A stretch of 32,246 nucleotides of DNA, from positions 1-32,246 of the forward strand of contig JADLEF010000013.1 in NCBI GenBank assembly GCA_020846295.1, read 5' to 3'. Positions within the stretch are counted from its first letter, which is position 1, and each line of letters starts with the position of its first letter. The notes under the pieces are model-generated. The model worked only from the letters and a program-made list of their open reading frames with translations, searched no databases and was not told the DNA's origin. The DNA comes from Acidimicrobiales bacterium (GTDB lineage Bacteria; Actinomycetota; Acidimicrobiia; Acidimicrobiales; CAIXPF01). The position numbers and the translations under genes are program-made. This document shows, in pieces, positions 23,392 through 31,706 of this stretch.

Positions 23392-24414
23392 ATGAACCCG
23401 GTGTTGCTCCTCGTCGTGCTGCTCGTCGGCGTCGGCCTCGGCGTCCTGGTCGGCTCGTCGGTGACCACCCGACGCCTCGCCGCGCCAGGGCCGGGATCCG
23501 GCCGGCCGTCCTCACCGCCGACCCCGGACCCGCCGCGCCACGCCGACGCGCCGCGCCACGCACCCGCGCCGATCTCGGCCGCACCGGCCGGCCCGCCCGC
23601 TCCGTTGCTGCCGCCACCGTCCGCCGCGCCTCGCCCGACGGCGGCGCCGGTCGGACCGACCCCCGTCACCGCGCCCGCCGCCGCGCCCGCCGTCGGTCCG
23701 CCCGCCGGCGCCACGATGGCCCCACCGCATCCCGCCGTGGCTCCCCCCGCCGCCGCGCCCGCCACGGCTGTGGCACCGGCCCCCGAACCCGCCGCCGGCA
23801 GCTCCCGCACCCTCGCCGCGCCGCCGCCCGCCGGGCTGGCCGACGAGGTGGCCAAGGTGCCCCGCCGCCGTCGCGAGGACTTCCTGCCCGAGGCCGAACG
23901 GGCCGCCAACGCGGCGCTGCCCCAGGCCGAGCTGCCGCCGAGCTGGACCGACCCCATCACCGGCCTGCCGCTGGCGGACGCCATGCGGGCCGACATCGAG
24001 CTGCGGGCCACGGACTTCCGCACCTTCAGCGTGGTGGTGTGCCATCCGATGATGGCCATGACCACACCGGGCGGTGTGGTCAACGTCTCGCCCAACGCCG
24101 GCTACGGCGAGGAGGAGCTGCGGATCTTCGCCTCCGTCCTGCGCGACACCCTGCGGCAGAAGGACATCGTCGGCCGCTACGACGAGCGCCTGTTCCTGCT
24201 CTTCCTGCCCCGCTGCAAGGTGGAGGAGGTCCGCATCGTGATGGACCGGATCCGCGCCAAGCTGCTCGGCGCCCAGACCAACCAACCGCAGTGGGTCGAC
24301 ATCACCTTCGGCGCGGCGGCGGGCGAGATCGGCGAATCCGTCGACGGCCCGCTCAAGGTCGCCTACGCCGACCTCCTGCAGCGCAACGCCGGGCCCGCCT
24401 GGTTCGAGAGCTGA
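23392..24414 (+). CDS. Membrane-anchored protein with degenerate GGDEF domain
   Basis: A 340-residue protein with one N-terminal span (LLLVVLLVGVGLGVLVG), a Pro/Ala-rich linker (about 30-150), and a C-terminal GGDEF-like domain: DPITGLPLADAMRADIELR at the start, LRDTLRQKDIVGRYDERLF in the middle and YADLLQRNAG at the end. The signature that should read RYGGDEF reads RYDERLF (262-268), and the Asp/Asn residues that hold metal and guanine in the first half are not seen, so diguanylate cyclase activity is unlikely. It may sense a nucleotide or scaffold a partner at the membrane. AAAGG lies about ten bases before ATG 23392. Confidence 0.75.
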   Translation: MNPVLLLVVLLVGVGLGVLVGSSVTTRRLAAPGPGSGRPSSPPTPDPPRHADAPRHAPAPISAAPAGPPAPLLPPPSAAPRPTAAPVGPTPVTAPAAAPAVGPPAGATMAPPHPAVAPPAAAPATAVAPAPEPAAGSSRTLAAPPPAGLADEVAKVPRRRREDFLPEAERAANAALPQAELPPSWTDPITGLPLADAMRADIELRATDFRTFSVVVCHPMMAMTTPGGVVNVSPNAGYGEEELRIFASVLRDTLRQKDIVGRYDERLFLLFLPRCKVEEVRIVMDRIRAKLLGAQTNQPQWVDITFGAAAGEIGESVDGPLKVAYADLLQRNAGPAWFES

Positions 24415-24456
24415 GCCGGGGTCACCGGCAAGGGCCGGGTGGTCCCGGCCCGTGAT

Positions 24457-24462
24457 TAGGCT
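24457..24462 (+). promoter_or_regulatory. -10 hexamer of pepN (leaderless)
   Basis: TAGGCT, eight bases before the GTG at 24471, without a Shine-Dalgarno. Confidence 0.45.
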
Positions 24463-24470
24463 GGCTCGCC

Positions 24471-27005
24471 GTGACCGCGAACCCGCACCGGCTGCCCCGC
24501 ACCGTCCTCCCCCGGCACTACCAGCTCGTCCTCGAGCCCGATCTGGAGGCGGCGACCTTCGCCGGCCGGCAGGCCGTGCGCATCGAGGTCACCGAGGCGG
24601 TCGAGCGCATCCTGTGCAACGCCATCGAATTGGCCATCGACGAGGCGTGGCTCACCGCAGCAGACGGCAGCGGGCCGCGCACCGAGCTCGCCGTCGAGCT
24701 GGACGAGTCCCTCGAGCGGGCCGCCTTCACCGCCTCGGCCCCCATCGCTGCCGGCACCTACCTGCTGCACAGCGCGTTCCGGGGTGAGCTGAACGACAAA
24801 CTGCGCGGCTTCTACCGCTCGACGTTCACCGACCACGAGGGCAACGAGCGCACCATCGCCACCACCCAGTTCGAGTCGACCAACGCCCGGCGCGCCTTCC
24901 CCTGCTGGGACGAGCCCGACTTCAAGGCCTCCTTCGGGGTGACCCTCACCGTTGCGCCGGACCTGTTCGCGGTGTCCTGCGCAGGTGAGGTCGGCCGGGC
25001 CACCCGCCCCGACGGCCGGGTCGACGTGACCTTCGCCGACACCATGGTGATGTCCACCTACCTCGTCGCCTTCATCGTCGGCCCCCTCGAGGCGACCGAA
25101 CCGGTGGACATCAACGGCACCCCGCTGCGGGTGGTGCACCCCCTCGGCCAGGGCCACCTGACCGCCTTCGCCCTCGACTGCGGCGCCTTCTGCGTGCGCT
25201 ACTTCGAGGAGTACTTCGGGATCGCCTACCCGGGTGACAAGCTCGACCTCGTCGCCGTCCCGGACTTCGCCTTCGGCGCCATGGAGAACCTGGGTTGCGT
25301 CACCTTCCGCGAGGTGCTGCTGCTGATCGACCCCGACGCGGCCACCCAGCCGGAGCTGCAGCGCGCCGCCGACGTGATCGCCCACGAGATCGCCCACATG
25401 TGGTTCGGGGACCTCGTGACAATGGCGTGGTGGGAAGGCCTGTGGTTGAAGGAGGCCTTCGCCACGTTCATGGAGATGAAGGCGACCGACGCCTACCGCC
25501 CGGACTGGCAGCGCTGGGTGGATTTCGGCCTGTCCAAGACCGCCGCCTACGACACCGACGCCCTGGCCAGCACCCGGGCCATCGAGTACGAGGTGGTGTC
25601 GCCCGCCGACGCCGAGGGCATGTACGACATCCTCACCTACGAGAAGGGCGCCGCGGTCGTCCGCATGCTCGAGCAGTACCTCGGGGAGGAGCAGTTCCGA
25701 CGCGGCGTCCGCCTCTACCTCCAGCGCCACAGCTACGGCAACACCCGCACGACGGACCTGTGGGACGCCCTCGAGGAGGCCAGCAGCCAACCGGTGCGCG
25801 CGGTGATGGACAGCTGGATCTTCCAGGGCGGCTTCCCGCTCGTCAGCGGCGAACTCGATCGGGCGAGCGGCACGCTGGCGCTGAGCCAGCAGCACTTCCG
25901 CTACGACGGCGACGGCACCCATCGCTTCGGTGTCCCGGTCATCGTCGACGCGGTGCGGGGCGGTTCCCGCACCACCCACCGCCTGCTGCTCGACGGCGAG
26001 CGGGCGCAGCTCGAGCTGGCCGGAGCCGACGCGGTGGTGCTCAACGCCGGCGGGCACGGCTTCTACCGCAGCCGCTACCGCGCGGAGGGCCGCGCCGCGC
26101 TCACCGCCGCCGCCCAGGAGCTGCTGACCCCCATCGAGCGCTACAACCTCATCGACGACGCCTACGCGGCGATGCTGGCCGGCCAGGTCGCCGCCGCCGA
26201 CGTGCTGGCGCTGTGCCGGGAGCTCGCCCACGACGATGACCTGTCGGTGTGGCAGCGCATCAGCGGCGCGCTGGCCGGGCTGGCCCGCCTGCTCGACGGG
26301 GAGGACCTCGCCCGGCTCGAGTCGGCGGTGCGCTCGCTGAGCCTCCCGGCGCTGGACATCGTCGGCTGGGAACCCGCCGCAGGGGAGGGAGACCGCCAGC
26401 GGGAGCTGCGGGCGACGCTGTTCTCGTTGGCCGGGACCACGGGCAACGATCCGGGCGTGCAGTCCCGCGCCGCCGCGCTGCACGGCGACCCGGGCGCCGA
26501 TCCGTCGCTGGCGGCCGCGGCGGTGACGGTGCTGGCCCACGTCGGCGGGGCGGCGCGCTGGGAGGAGTTCAAGGCCCGCATCGGCGGGGCCACCACTCCG
26601 CAGGAGGTGCGCCGCTACACCTTCGCGCTGGCCGACTTCGACGACTGGGCGTTGACCGAGGCGACGCTGCGGCTGTGCCTCGACGGTGAGATCAAGAGCC
26701 AGGACGGTCCGTTCGTGGTGGCGCGCACCATCGCCAACCGACGCGGCGCGGACCGGGCCTGGGGCTTCGTGGAACAGCACTGGGACGAGCTCAACGAGCG
26801 GTTCCCGACCAACACCATCTCGCGGATGCTGGGCACCATCACCACGGTGACCGACGCCGCGCTGGCCGCGCGCATCGAGACCTTCCTCGACACCCACCCG
26901 GTGCCGCAGGGATCGAAGACGGTGGCGCAGAACCGGGAGAAGATGAGCGTGATGGTGGCCCTCGCCCGCCGCGAGGCCGCCGCGCTGGCCGAGGCGCTGC
27001 GCTGA
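24471..27005 (+). CDS. pepN: Aminopeptidase N (M1 family)
   Basis: Zinc aminopeptidase of 844 residues that removes N-terminal residues from peptides in the cytoplasm. The N-terminal beta domain includes TTQFESTNARRAFPCWDEPD. The catalytic domain has the exopeptidase motif GAMEN (269-273) and the zinc motif HEIAH (305-309) with the third ligand Glu about 19 residues later in WLKEAFA, plus the late catalytic Tyr region DILTYEKGAAVVRMLE. The helical C-terminal ERAP1-type domain makes up the last 300 residues. Length is as usual for actinobacterial PepN. GTG 24471 follows a -10 by eight bases. The stop overlaps a possible CTG start of the next gene. Confidence 0.95.
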   Translation: MTANPHRLPRTVLPRHYQLVLEPDLEAATFAGRQAVRIEVTEAVERILCNAIELAIDEAWLTAADGSGPRTELAVELDESLERAAFTASAPIAAGTYLLHSAFRGELNDKLRGFYRSTFTDHEGNERTIATTQFESTNARRAFPCWDEPDFKASFGVTLTVAPDLFAVSCAGEVGRATRPDGRVDVTFADTMVMSTYLVAFIVGPLEATEPVDINGTPLRVVHPLGQGHLTAFALDCGAFCVRYFEEYFGIAYPGDKLDLVAVPDFAFGAMENLGCVTFREVLLLIDPDAATQPELQRAADVIAHEIAHMWFGDLVTMAWWEGLWLKEAFATFMEMKATDAYRPDWQRWVDFGLSKTAAYDTDALASTRAIEYEVVSPADAEGMYDILTYEKGAAVVRMLEQYLGEEQFRRGVRLYLQRHSYGNTRTTDLWDALEEASSQPVRAVMDSWIFQGGFPLVSGELDRASGTLALSQQHFRYDGDGTHRFGVPVIVDAVRGGSRTTHRLLLDGERAQLELAGADAVVLNAGGHGFYRSRYRAEGRAALTAAAQELLTPIERYNLIDDAYAAMLAGQVAAADVLALCRELAHDDDLSVWQRISGALAGLARLLDGEDLARLESAVRSLSLPALDIVGWEPAAGEGDRQRELRATLFSLAGTTGNDPGVQSRAAALHGDPGADPSLAAAAVTVLAHVGGAARWEEFKARIGGATTPQEVRRYTFALADFDDWALTEATLRLCLDGEIKSQDGPFVVARTIANRRGADRAWGFVEQHWDELNERFPTNTISRMLGTITTVTDAALAARIETFLDTHPVPQGSKTVAQNREKMSVMVALARREAAALAEALR

Positions 27006-27061
27006 CGCCGGTCGCGCTCCGCCAACGCCTCCGACAGCTGCACCGCGTCCGCATCGCGGCG

Positions 27062-28186
27062 GTGGAGGACCGCGCCGCGCAGGTGTCCTTCCACGCCCCG
27101 GCCGGCCCGGTGTGGCTTCGGGTGCAGACCCGAGCAGACCGCGCGGTATGGCCAAGGCGGGAGGTGGAGCACCCGGGCGGGCCCGGCCTGCTGGACGTGA
27201 CCGACCTCCCGCCGGCCACCGAGGTCGTCATCGAGCTGGGTCAGGGTGCCACGGTGCAGCGGTGCACGACCCGCACGCTGCCCTCGCCGCCGGGGCCGGA
27301 GCTGGCCCGGGTGGCGACCATCAGCGACCTGCACATCGGCAGCGTCACCCACGGGCTGGCCAGCACCATGTTCGACCGCGCCCCGTACCGCGATCCGGCG
27401 CCGGTGCGCTGCGCCCGAGGCGCCATCTCCGAGGCCCGGGCGTGGGGCGCCGGTGTGCTCGTCGGCAAGGGCGACCTCACCCAGCACGGCTGGGCCGAAG
27501 AATGGCGGACGCTGGGCGACCTGCTCGAGCGGCACGCCGCCGGCGCCGTGCTGCTGGGCGTGCCGGGCAACCACGACAAGCCTCAGGTGCGCGACATCGC
27601 CCCCCACCTCGGGTTGCGCCACGCCGGGTTCAGCCCCGAACCGCTGGAGTGGGTGGACCTGCCGGCCCTGCGGGTGATCGCCGCCGATTCGGCGTGCGAC
27701 AGCCGGGGCCCGGGCTCGTTGCACGCCCACGGCGATGCGGTGGTCGACCTCGCCGCCGACGCCCGGCGGGCCGGACGGGCGGTGCTGCTGTGCCTGCACC
27801 ACCCGTTGGAGCGGGCGCCGCTGCCCCTGCAGTACCCCAAGGGCGTGTCGTGGGCCGAGGGGCGCCGCTTCGCCCGGCGGTTGGCGGCGGCCAACCCCGA
27901 CGTGCTGATCACCGCCGGGCACACCCCCCGCAACCGTCGCCGGCGCGTCGCCGGACTGATCCACACCGAGGTCGGCTCGACCAAGGACTGGCCGGGGGTC
28001 TGGGGCGGCTACGCGGTCCACGAGGGTGGCATCCGCCAGGTGGTTCGTCGCATCGCCGCCCCCGACGCGATCGGATGGATCGAGTACACGCGCTGGGCGG
28101 CAGGCGGGTTGTGGTGGCCCTACAGCCCGGGCCGTGCGCAGGACCGCTGCTTCACCCACTCCTGGTCGGCGACCCGCCCCGGCTGA
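27062..28186 (+). CDS. Metallophosphoesterase
   Basis: Calcineurin-type phosphoesterase. Metal-binding blocks come in order: TISDLHIGS, GKGDLTQHG, GVPGNHDK, CLHHP and AGHTPRNRR, followed by a Trp-rich C-terminus (WIEYTRWAAGGLWWPY). Substrate is unknown. The first conventional start is GTG 27062, which has no ribosome binding site. The frame is open and looks coding back to CTG 27002, which forms a CTGA overlap with the pepN stop and has GAGG seven bases upstream, so the true protein may be 20 residues longer (394). Probably co-transcribed with pepN. Confidence 0.85.
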   Translation: MEDRAAQVSFHAPAGPVWLRVQTRADRAVWPRREVEHPGGPGLLDVTDLPPATEVVIELGQGATVQRCTTRTLPSPPGPELARVATISDLHIGSVTHGLASTMFDRAPYRDPAPVRCARGAISEARAWGAGVLVGKGDLTQHGWAEEWRTLGDLLERHAAGAVLLGVPGNHDKPQVRDIAPHLGLRHAGFSPEPLEWVDLPALRVIAADSACDSRGPGSLHAHGDAVVDLAADARRAGRAVLLCLHHPLERAPLPLQYPKGVSWAEGRRFARRLAAANPDVLITAGHTPRNRRRRVAGLIHTEVGSTKDWPGVWGGYAVHEGGIRQVVRRIAAPDAIGWIEYTRWAAGGLWWPYSPGRAQDRCFTHSWSATRPG

Positions 28187-28201
28187 GCCGGCGCGGCCCC
28201 G

Positions 28202-28762
28202 TCACCGCCGCTGCTGCGCGGCGTCCCACGCCTCGAGCGCGGGCAGCACGGCCTGCCACGAATCGGGGCACACGACGCGCGTCCCCGCCCATGGCCGCAA
28301 CCTACCGATCGGTACGCGGTCGACGGCGACGACCTCCCCGTCGGACGGTCGCACCGCCGCGTCGGTGACGGCGAGGTAGGCCCGGCCCAGCAGCGACACC
28401 GCGTCGTCGTCGTAGGCGAACTGGTCGCCGAGGGGGGCCAGCACCACCTCGTGCAGGCCGGCCTCCTCGGCGAGCTCCCGGGCGGCGGCGGCCTCCCATG
28501 CCTCGCCGGCGGCGACGACCCCGCCGAAGGCGAGGTCCCACGCCGAGGGCCACACGTCCTTCCATGCGGCGCGCTGGTGCACCACCACCCGTCCGGCGCG
28601 GTCCACGACCGCGATGAACACGGCGCGGTGGCGCAACCGCCCGGCCCGCATCTCGGCTCGTGTCACCGCCTGCAGGACGTGGCCGTCCGGGTCGATCCAC
28701 TCGACGAGCTCGTCGGCGGCGTTGGCTCCCTCACCTCCGGCGGCGTTGCCTCCCTCGGTCAC
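28202..28762 (-). CDS. Nudix hydrolase
   Basis: A 186-residue Nudix protein. The Nudix box fits GX5EX7REUXEEXGU in the stretch GVVAAGEAWEAAAARELAEE-AGL, preceded by WKDVWPSAWDLAFGG. The start EWIDPDGHVLQAVTRAEM and HRAVFIAVVDRAGRVVVHQR resemble the YfcD/isopentenyl-diphosphate-isomerase-like subgroup. It cleaves a nucleoside diphosphate-linked or related pyrophosphate; the substrate is not predictable. GTG 28762 overlaps the reductase stop (GTGA). The first 16 codons are a 24-bp duplication that includes the start codon. Confidence 0.88.
   Translation of the reverse strand: MTEGGNAAGGEGANAADELVEWIDPDGHVLQAVTRAEMRAGRLRHRAVFIAVVDRAGRVVVHQRAAWKDVWPSAWDLAFGGVVAAGEAWEAAAARELAEEAGLHEVVLAPLGDQFAYDDDAVSLLGRAYLAVTDAAVRPSDGEVVAVDRVPIGRLRPWAGTRVVCPDSWQAVLPALEAWDAAQQRR
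28715..28762 (-). repeat. 2 x 24-bp tandem duplication at the Nudix start codon
   Basis: Units 28715-28738 and 28739-28762 match at about 18 of 24 positions. The copy at 28739-28762 contains the GTG start and the stop of the preceding gene. In frame; codes a repeated Glu-Gly-x-Asn-Ala-Ala-type peptide. Confidence 0.75.
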
Positions 28763-29964
28763 GTCCAGTCGGCGGCGACGGTCAGGGCCTCGTCCCAGCT
28801 GCAGCGGCGGGCGATGAGGCCGCGGCTCTGCACGATCTGGCGGGGGCGGTTCATCCCGAAGGCGCCGATGAGCCGGCCGGCCCGGCCGTAGAGCACCACG
28901 ACCCGCCGCTCCTCGAACGTCCCGCCGACCACCACCGTGCAGTCGGCGCCCGCCGCCCGGCCGGCCATCTGCAGCTTGCGGTCGTACTGATCGGACCAGA
29001 ACCACGGGACCGGTTCGAACACCGCGGCCGGATCCCACGCCTCGCCGGCCAGCAGGCGCCTGGCCACGAAGGACCCCATGTCGATGGCGTTGTCCCAGTG
29101 CTCGACGCGCATCACCTCACCGTCATAGAGCCGGTTGGGCCAGCGGGCGACGTCCCCGGCGGCCACGATGCCGGGAGCGGCCAGCCCGGTGGCGTCGCAC
29201 AGCACACCGTCGCCGAGGGTCAGACCGGAGCCCTCCAACCAGCCGGTGCACGGCGTCACGCCGACCCCGACGACGACGACGGAGGCCGACAGCGTCGAAC
29301 CGTCGGTGAGCTCCAGCACGCCGGCCTCGGCGTCGTGGCGGGCCACCGCCGTACCGAGGCGTACGTCCACGCCGTGGTCTCGGTGCAGCGCGGCGCACAC
29401 CTCGCCCACCTCGGCGCCCACCGATCGCGTCAGCGGCACCGGTGCCGCCTCGACGATGGCCACCTCCCGCCCCGCCTGCCGGCAGGTGGCCGCCACCTCC
29501 GCACCGATGAAACCGGCGCCGATCACCGCGACCGGCCCGGGGCGGCGGTCGAGATCGGCCCGCAGGGCACGGGCGTCGGCCAGCGTCCGCAGCAGGTGCA
29601 CCCCGGGTCCGGCGGGAACGCTGTCGAGCGTCCGCGCCTGCGCCCCGGTGGCGATGATCAACCCGTCGAAGGGCACCTCGCCCCCGTCGGCGAGGCGCAC
29701 CGTGCGGCCGGCCACGTCCAGCCCGGTGGCGTCGCTGCCGAGCCGCCACTCGATGGCCAGCTCATCGCTCGTCGCCACCCCGTGCAGCGCGACCTTCGCC
29801 TCGTCACCGGTGGCGAGGTAGGCCTTGGACAGCGGCGGCCGATCGTAGGGACGTTCCGGCTCGCCGCCGATCATGGTGAGGGTGCCGTCGAACCCCTCGC
29901 GCCGCAGCGTCGTGGCGGCGTTCCAGCCGGCCAGCGACGCACCGACGACGACGATGCGCCGCAT
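28759..29964 (-). CDS. NAD(P)H-ferredoxin reductase (putidaredoxin-reductase type)
   Basis: FAD flavoprotein of 401 residues passing electrons from NAD(P)H to the ferredoxin encoded next to it. It has an N-terminal FAD fold IVVVGASLAGWNAATTLR, ERPYDRPPLSK, the IIATGA loop, a second nucleotide fold VAVIGAGFIGAEVAATC, VVVGVGVTPCTGWL, the FAD-binding IVAAGDVARW and the C-terminal reductase domain (VPWFWSDQYDRKLQMAG). These match the rubredoxin/putidaredoxin reductase family that supplies P450s and dioxygenases. ATG 29964 lies nine bases after the ferredoxin stop; the stop overlaps the Nudix start. Confidence 0.93.
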   Translation of the reverse strand: MRRIVVVGASLAGWNAATTLRREGFDGTLTMIGGEPERPYDRPPLSKAYLATGDEAKVALHGVATSDELAIEWRLGSDATGLDVAGRTVRLADGGEVPFDGLIIATGAQARTLDSVPAGPGVHLLRTLADARALRADLDRRPGPVAVIGAGFIGAEVAATCRQAGREVAIVEAAPVPLTRSVGAEVGEVCAALHRDHGVDVRLGTAVARHDAEAGVLELTDGSTLSASVVVVGVGVTPCTGWLEGSGLTLGDGVLCDATGLAAPGIVAAGDVARWPNRLYDGEVMRVEHWDNAIDMGSFVARRLLAGEAWDPAAVFEPVPWFWSDQYDRKLQMAGRAAGADCTVVVGGTFEERRVVVLYGRAGRLIGAFGMNRPRQIVQSRGLIARRCSWDEALTVAADWT

Positions 29965-29973
29965 CGGTCCGCC

Positions 29974-30174
29974 TCAGCGCTCGGCGATGGAGATCGCCTG
30001 CTTCGGGCAGCGGGCGACGGCCTGCTCGACCTTGTCGCGCATCGAGTCCGACGGGGTCTCGTCGAGCACGTAGAGCAGGTCGTCGTCGCGGACCTCGAAC
30101 ACCTCGGGAAGGATCGCCATGCACACCGCGTTCGATTCACACAGGTCCATGTCGACCACTACTCGCCACGCCAT
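29974..30174 (-). CDS. 3Fe-4S ferredoxin
   Basis: A 66-residue electron carrier. Three cysteines, Cys12 and Cys18 (CESNAVC) and Cys56 (RCPKQAI), are placed as in the single-cluster ferredoxins that serve actinobacterial P450s; Asn replaces the fourth cysteine position, indicating a 3Fe-4S cluster. It heads an operon with its reductase and a Nudix hydrolase. GGGGAGG lies a few bases before ATG 30174, and TAGCAT (30216-30211) is the likely -10, giving a leader of about 30 bases. No P450 or oxygenase is in the window, so the final acceptor is encoded elsewhere. Confidence 0.93.
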   Translation of the reverse strand: MAWRVVVDMDLCESNAVCMAILPEVFEVRDDDLLYVLDETPSDSMRDKVEQAVARCPKQAISIAER

Positions 30175-30210
30175 CGGTGCCTCCCCAGGCCGGTTTGGTT
30201 GCGGGCGCGC

Positions 30211-30216
30211 ATGCTA
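30211..30216 (-). promoter_or_regulatory. -10 hexamer of ferredoxin operon
   Basis: TAGCAT on the minus strand, about 36 bases before the ferredoxin ATG. In contrast to the leaderless genes, this one has a leader and a strong GGGGAGG. Confidence 0.4.
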
Positions 30217-30288
30217 GCCGCAGGGGTTCGCGCACAACCTGCCGACCGAATTGTCCGCGCATTTGACGAGGGCGACCGGCGGCTGACC

Positions 30289-30294
30289 TACGAT
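30289..30294 (+). promoter_or_regulatory. -10 hexamer of DUF983 gene (leaderless)
   Basis: TACGAT exactly six bases before GTG 30301. TTGACG at 30263-30268 may be the -35, though the 20-base spacing is long. Confidence 0.5.
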
Positions 30295-30300
30295 GACGCG

Positions 30301-30705
30301 GTGACGACACATCCGGTGAACCGCTGGAAGCTGTTGGGACGGGCGATGCGCCTGCGTTGCCCGCAGTGCGGCAGCAAGGGCTTCTTCTCGAGCTGGTTCA
30401 AGGTCGCCGAGCGGTGCCCGCAGTGCGGGATCGCCTCGGACCGGGTGGCGGGCCACTTCGTCGGCGCGGTCGGCTTCAACACCATCTTCAGCTTCGGGAT
30501 GCTGCTCATCGTGCTGCTGCTCGGCACCTGGGCCATGTACCCCGACATCCGGGTGATCCCGTTGCTCGCCATCTGCTTCGCCACCGCGATCGTGATGCCG
30601 ATCCTGTTCTGGCCGTTCTCCCAGACCCTGTGGATGGCGTTCGACCTGGCCTGGCGGCCGGCCGACGAGGCCGAGCTGGACCCGCGCCACACCATGGGCA
30701 GCTGA
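30301..30705 (+). CDS. DUF983 family membrane protein with two zinc-knuckle pairs
   Basis: A 134-residue protein. The N-terminal third has two CPxCG pairs (LRCPQCGSKG and ERCPQCGIAS) that should bind one zinc, then two membrane spans (FNTIFSFGMLLIVLLLGTW and VIPLLAICFATAIVMPILFW) and an acidic tail. This is the DUF983 layout; function is unknown. GTG 30301 directly follows a -10 hexamer. A longer frame upstream exists but lies antisense to the ferredoxin operon and is rejected. Confidence 0.9.
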   Translation: MTTHPVNRWKLLGRAMRLRCPQCGSKGFFSSWFKVAERCPQCGIASDRVAGHFVGAVGFNTIFSFGMLLIVLLLGTWAMYPDIRVIPLLAICFATAIVMPILFWPFSQTLWMAFDLAWRPADEAELDPRHTMGS

Positions 30706-30727
30706 CGCCGCCCCGCTCCTGCCTCGG

Positions 30728-31042
30728 TCAGCCGGCCGGCTCGACGTGCGCGGCGATGGCGTCGCCGGCTTCGTTCATCCAGCCCTTGCTGCGGGCGTAG
30801 GCCAACATCCCGTCGAACTCGCCGTCCCAGCCCGGCGGCACCCGGCCCGCGGCCGCGGCGCGCACGGCGTCCACCCTGATCCACACGTGGTCGTCGGTGG
30901 CGCCGTCCGCCCACCCGCCCAGCGCGGCGGCCACCTCGGGGTTGGACGCCCCGCCCAGGCCGCTGGCGACGTGGAACTTCTTGCAGTCATCCGGCTCCAC
31001 CAACTCGGGGGTGGCACCGGGCCCGCTGATCCGAACGAACAT
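30728..31042 (-). CDS. Hypothetical protein, 104 residues
   Basis: Not recognised. Small soluble protein beginning MFVRISGPGATPELVEPDD, with a single Cys (CKKFHV), GGASNPEVAAALGGWADGA, a DDHVWIRVDAVR strand, and a helical end (FDGMLAYARSKGWMNEAGDA). Codon use matches the neighbourhood. ATG 31042 is chosen; the frame is open ten codons further. It converges on DUF983 with 22 bases between, and is divergent from the lipoprotein at 31140. Confidence 0.65.
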   Translation of the reverse strand: MFVRISGPGATPELVEPDDCKKFHVASGLGGASNPEVAAALGGWADGATDDHVWIRVDAVRAAAAGRVPPGWDGEFDGMLAYARSKGWMNEAGDAIAAHVEPAG

Positions 31043-31127
31043 GGCGGCAGTCTCGCACAGCACCCCCGCCACCGGGAGCCGCCCACCATCGGCGAGCCCC
31101 GATTACCGACAGCGGCGGAGCGGCGGA

Positions 31128-31133
31128 CACAAT
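31128..31133 (+). promoter_or_regulatory. Possible -10 hexamer of lipoprotein gene
   Basis: CACAAT six bases before GTG 31140; the spacing matches the leaderless genes but the first T is C. Confidence 0.3.
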
Positions 31134-31139
31134 CGACCT

Positions 31140-31619
31140 GTGCGATCGACTCCACGAGGTCTCCGCCGGTGGTCGCCGGGGTTGTTGACCGTCGCGCTGG
31201 CGGTGAGCGGCGCCGGCCTCGTCGCCTGCGGCGGCGGACCGTCGACGCCCGACGGCGTGACCGACGCCGCCGCCGAGAAGGTGGCCGACACCGTGCCCGA
31301 GTGGTTCCCCGGCCAGTTCCCCGGCCCGCCGGGCGGGGTGATCGTGTCGATCATCGACGAGAGCCATGACGACAACGGGATCGTCTACGGCCGTTCCGTG
31401 ACGTGGCGGGTGGACCGCCCCTACGACGCCGTGCTGAAGGACATCGATGCCGCGCTGTCCGGCCTCGGCTGGCAGCCGACCGATCGGCTGGCGACCAGCG
31501 GCGAGCAGGACAGCAACCGGACCTCGATCTACATCGAGAACGGCACGGTCGAGGTGATCCGGGTGTACACCGACGCCAACCTCAAGGGCACCCGGGTCAC
31601 GGTCGAGCTCCCCGCCTGA
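31140..31619 (+). CDS. Hypothetical lipoprotein
   Basis: A 159-residue exported protein. The twin-Arg/Lys-type n-region (RSTPRGLRRWSPG) and a hydrophobic core end in the lipobox LVAC with Cys30. The mature part has a Gly/Ser/Pro linker, a FPGQFPGPPGGVIVSIIDE segment, then alternating strands (RSVTWRVDRPYDAVLKDID, SIYIENGTVEVIRVYTDANL, TRVTVELPA). No family is recognised. It lacks a Shine-Dalgarno before GTG 31140. It is the last convincing gene in the window. Confidence 0.75.
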   Translation: MRSTPRGLRRWSPGLLTVALAVSGAGLVACGGGPSTPDGVTDAAAEKVADTVPEWFPGQFPGPPGGVIVSIIDESHDDNGIVYGRSVTWRVDRPYDAVLKDIDAALSGLGWQPTDRLATSGEQDSNRTSIYIENGTVEVIRVYTDANLKGTRVTVELPA

Positions 31620-31706
31620 GCCCGGATCCACCGATGGCCTGATGGGCCGACGCGCCTTGCGGGTCCAGCTGAACCGGGTTGCCCCGCAGCAGGGACAGGC
31701 CAGGCC

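Noticed and set aside
24456-27155. 899-codon open frame antisense to pepN
   Set aside because: Val/Gly/Arg-rich shadow of the pepN frame without domain features; pepN is certain from GAMEN and HEIAH.
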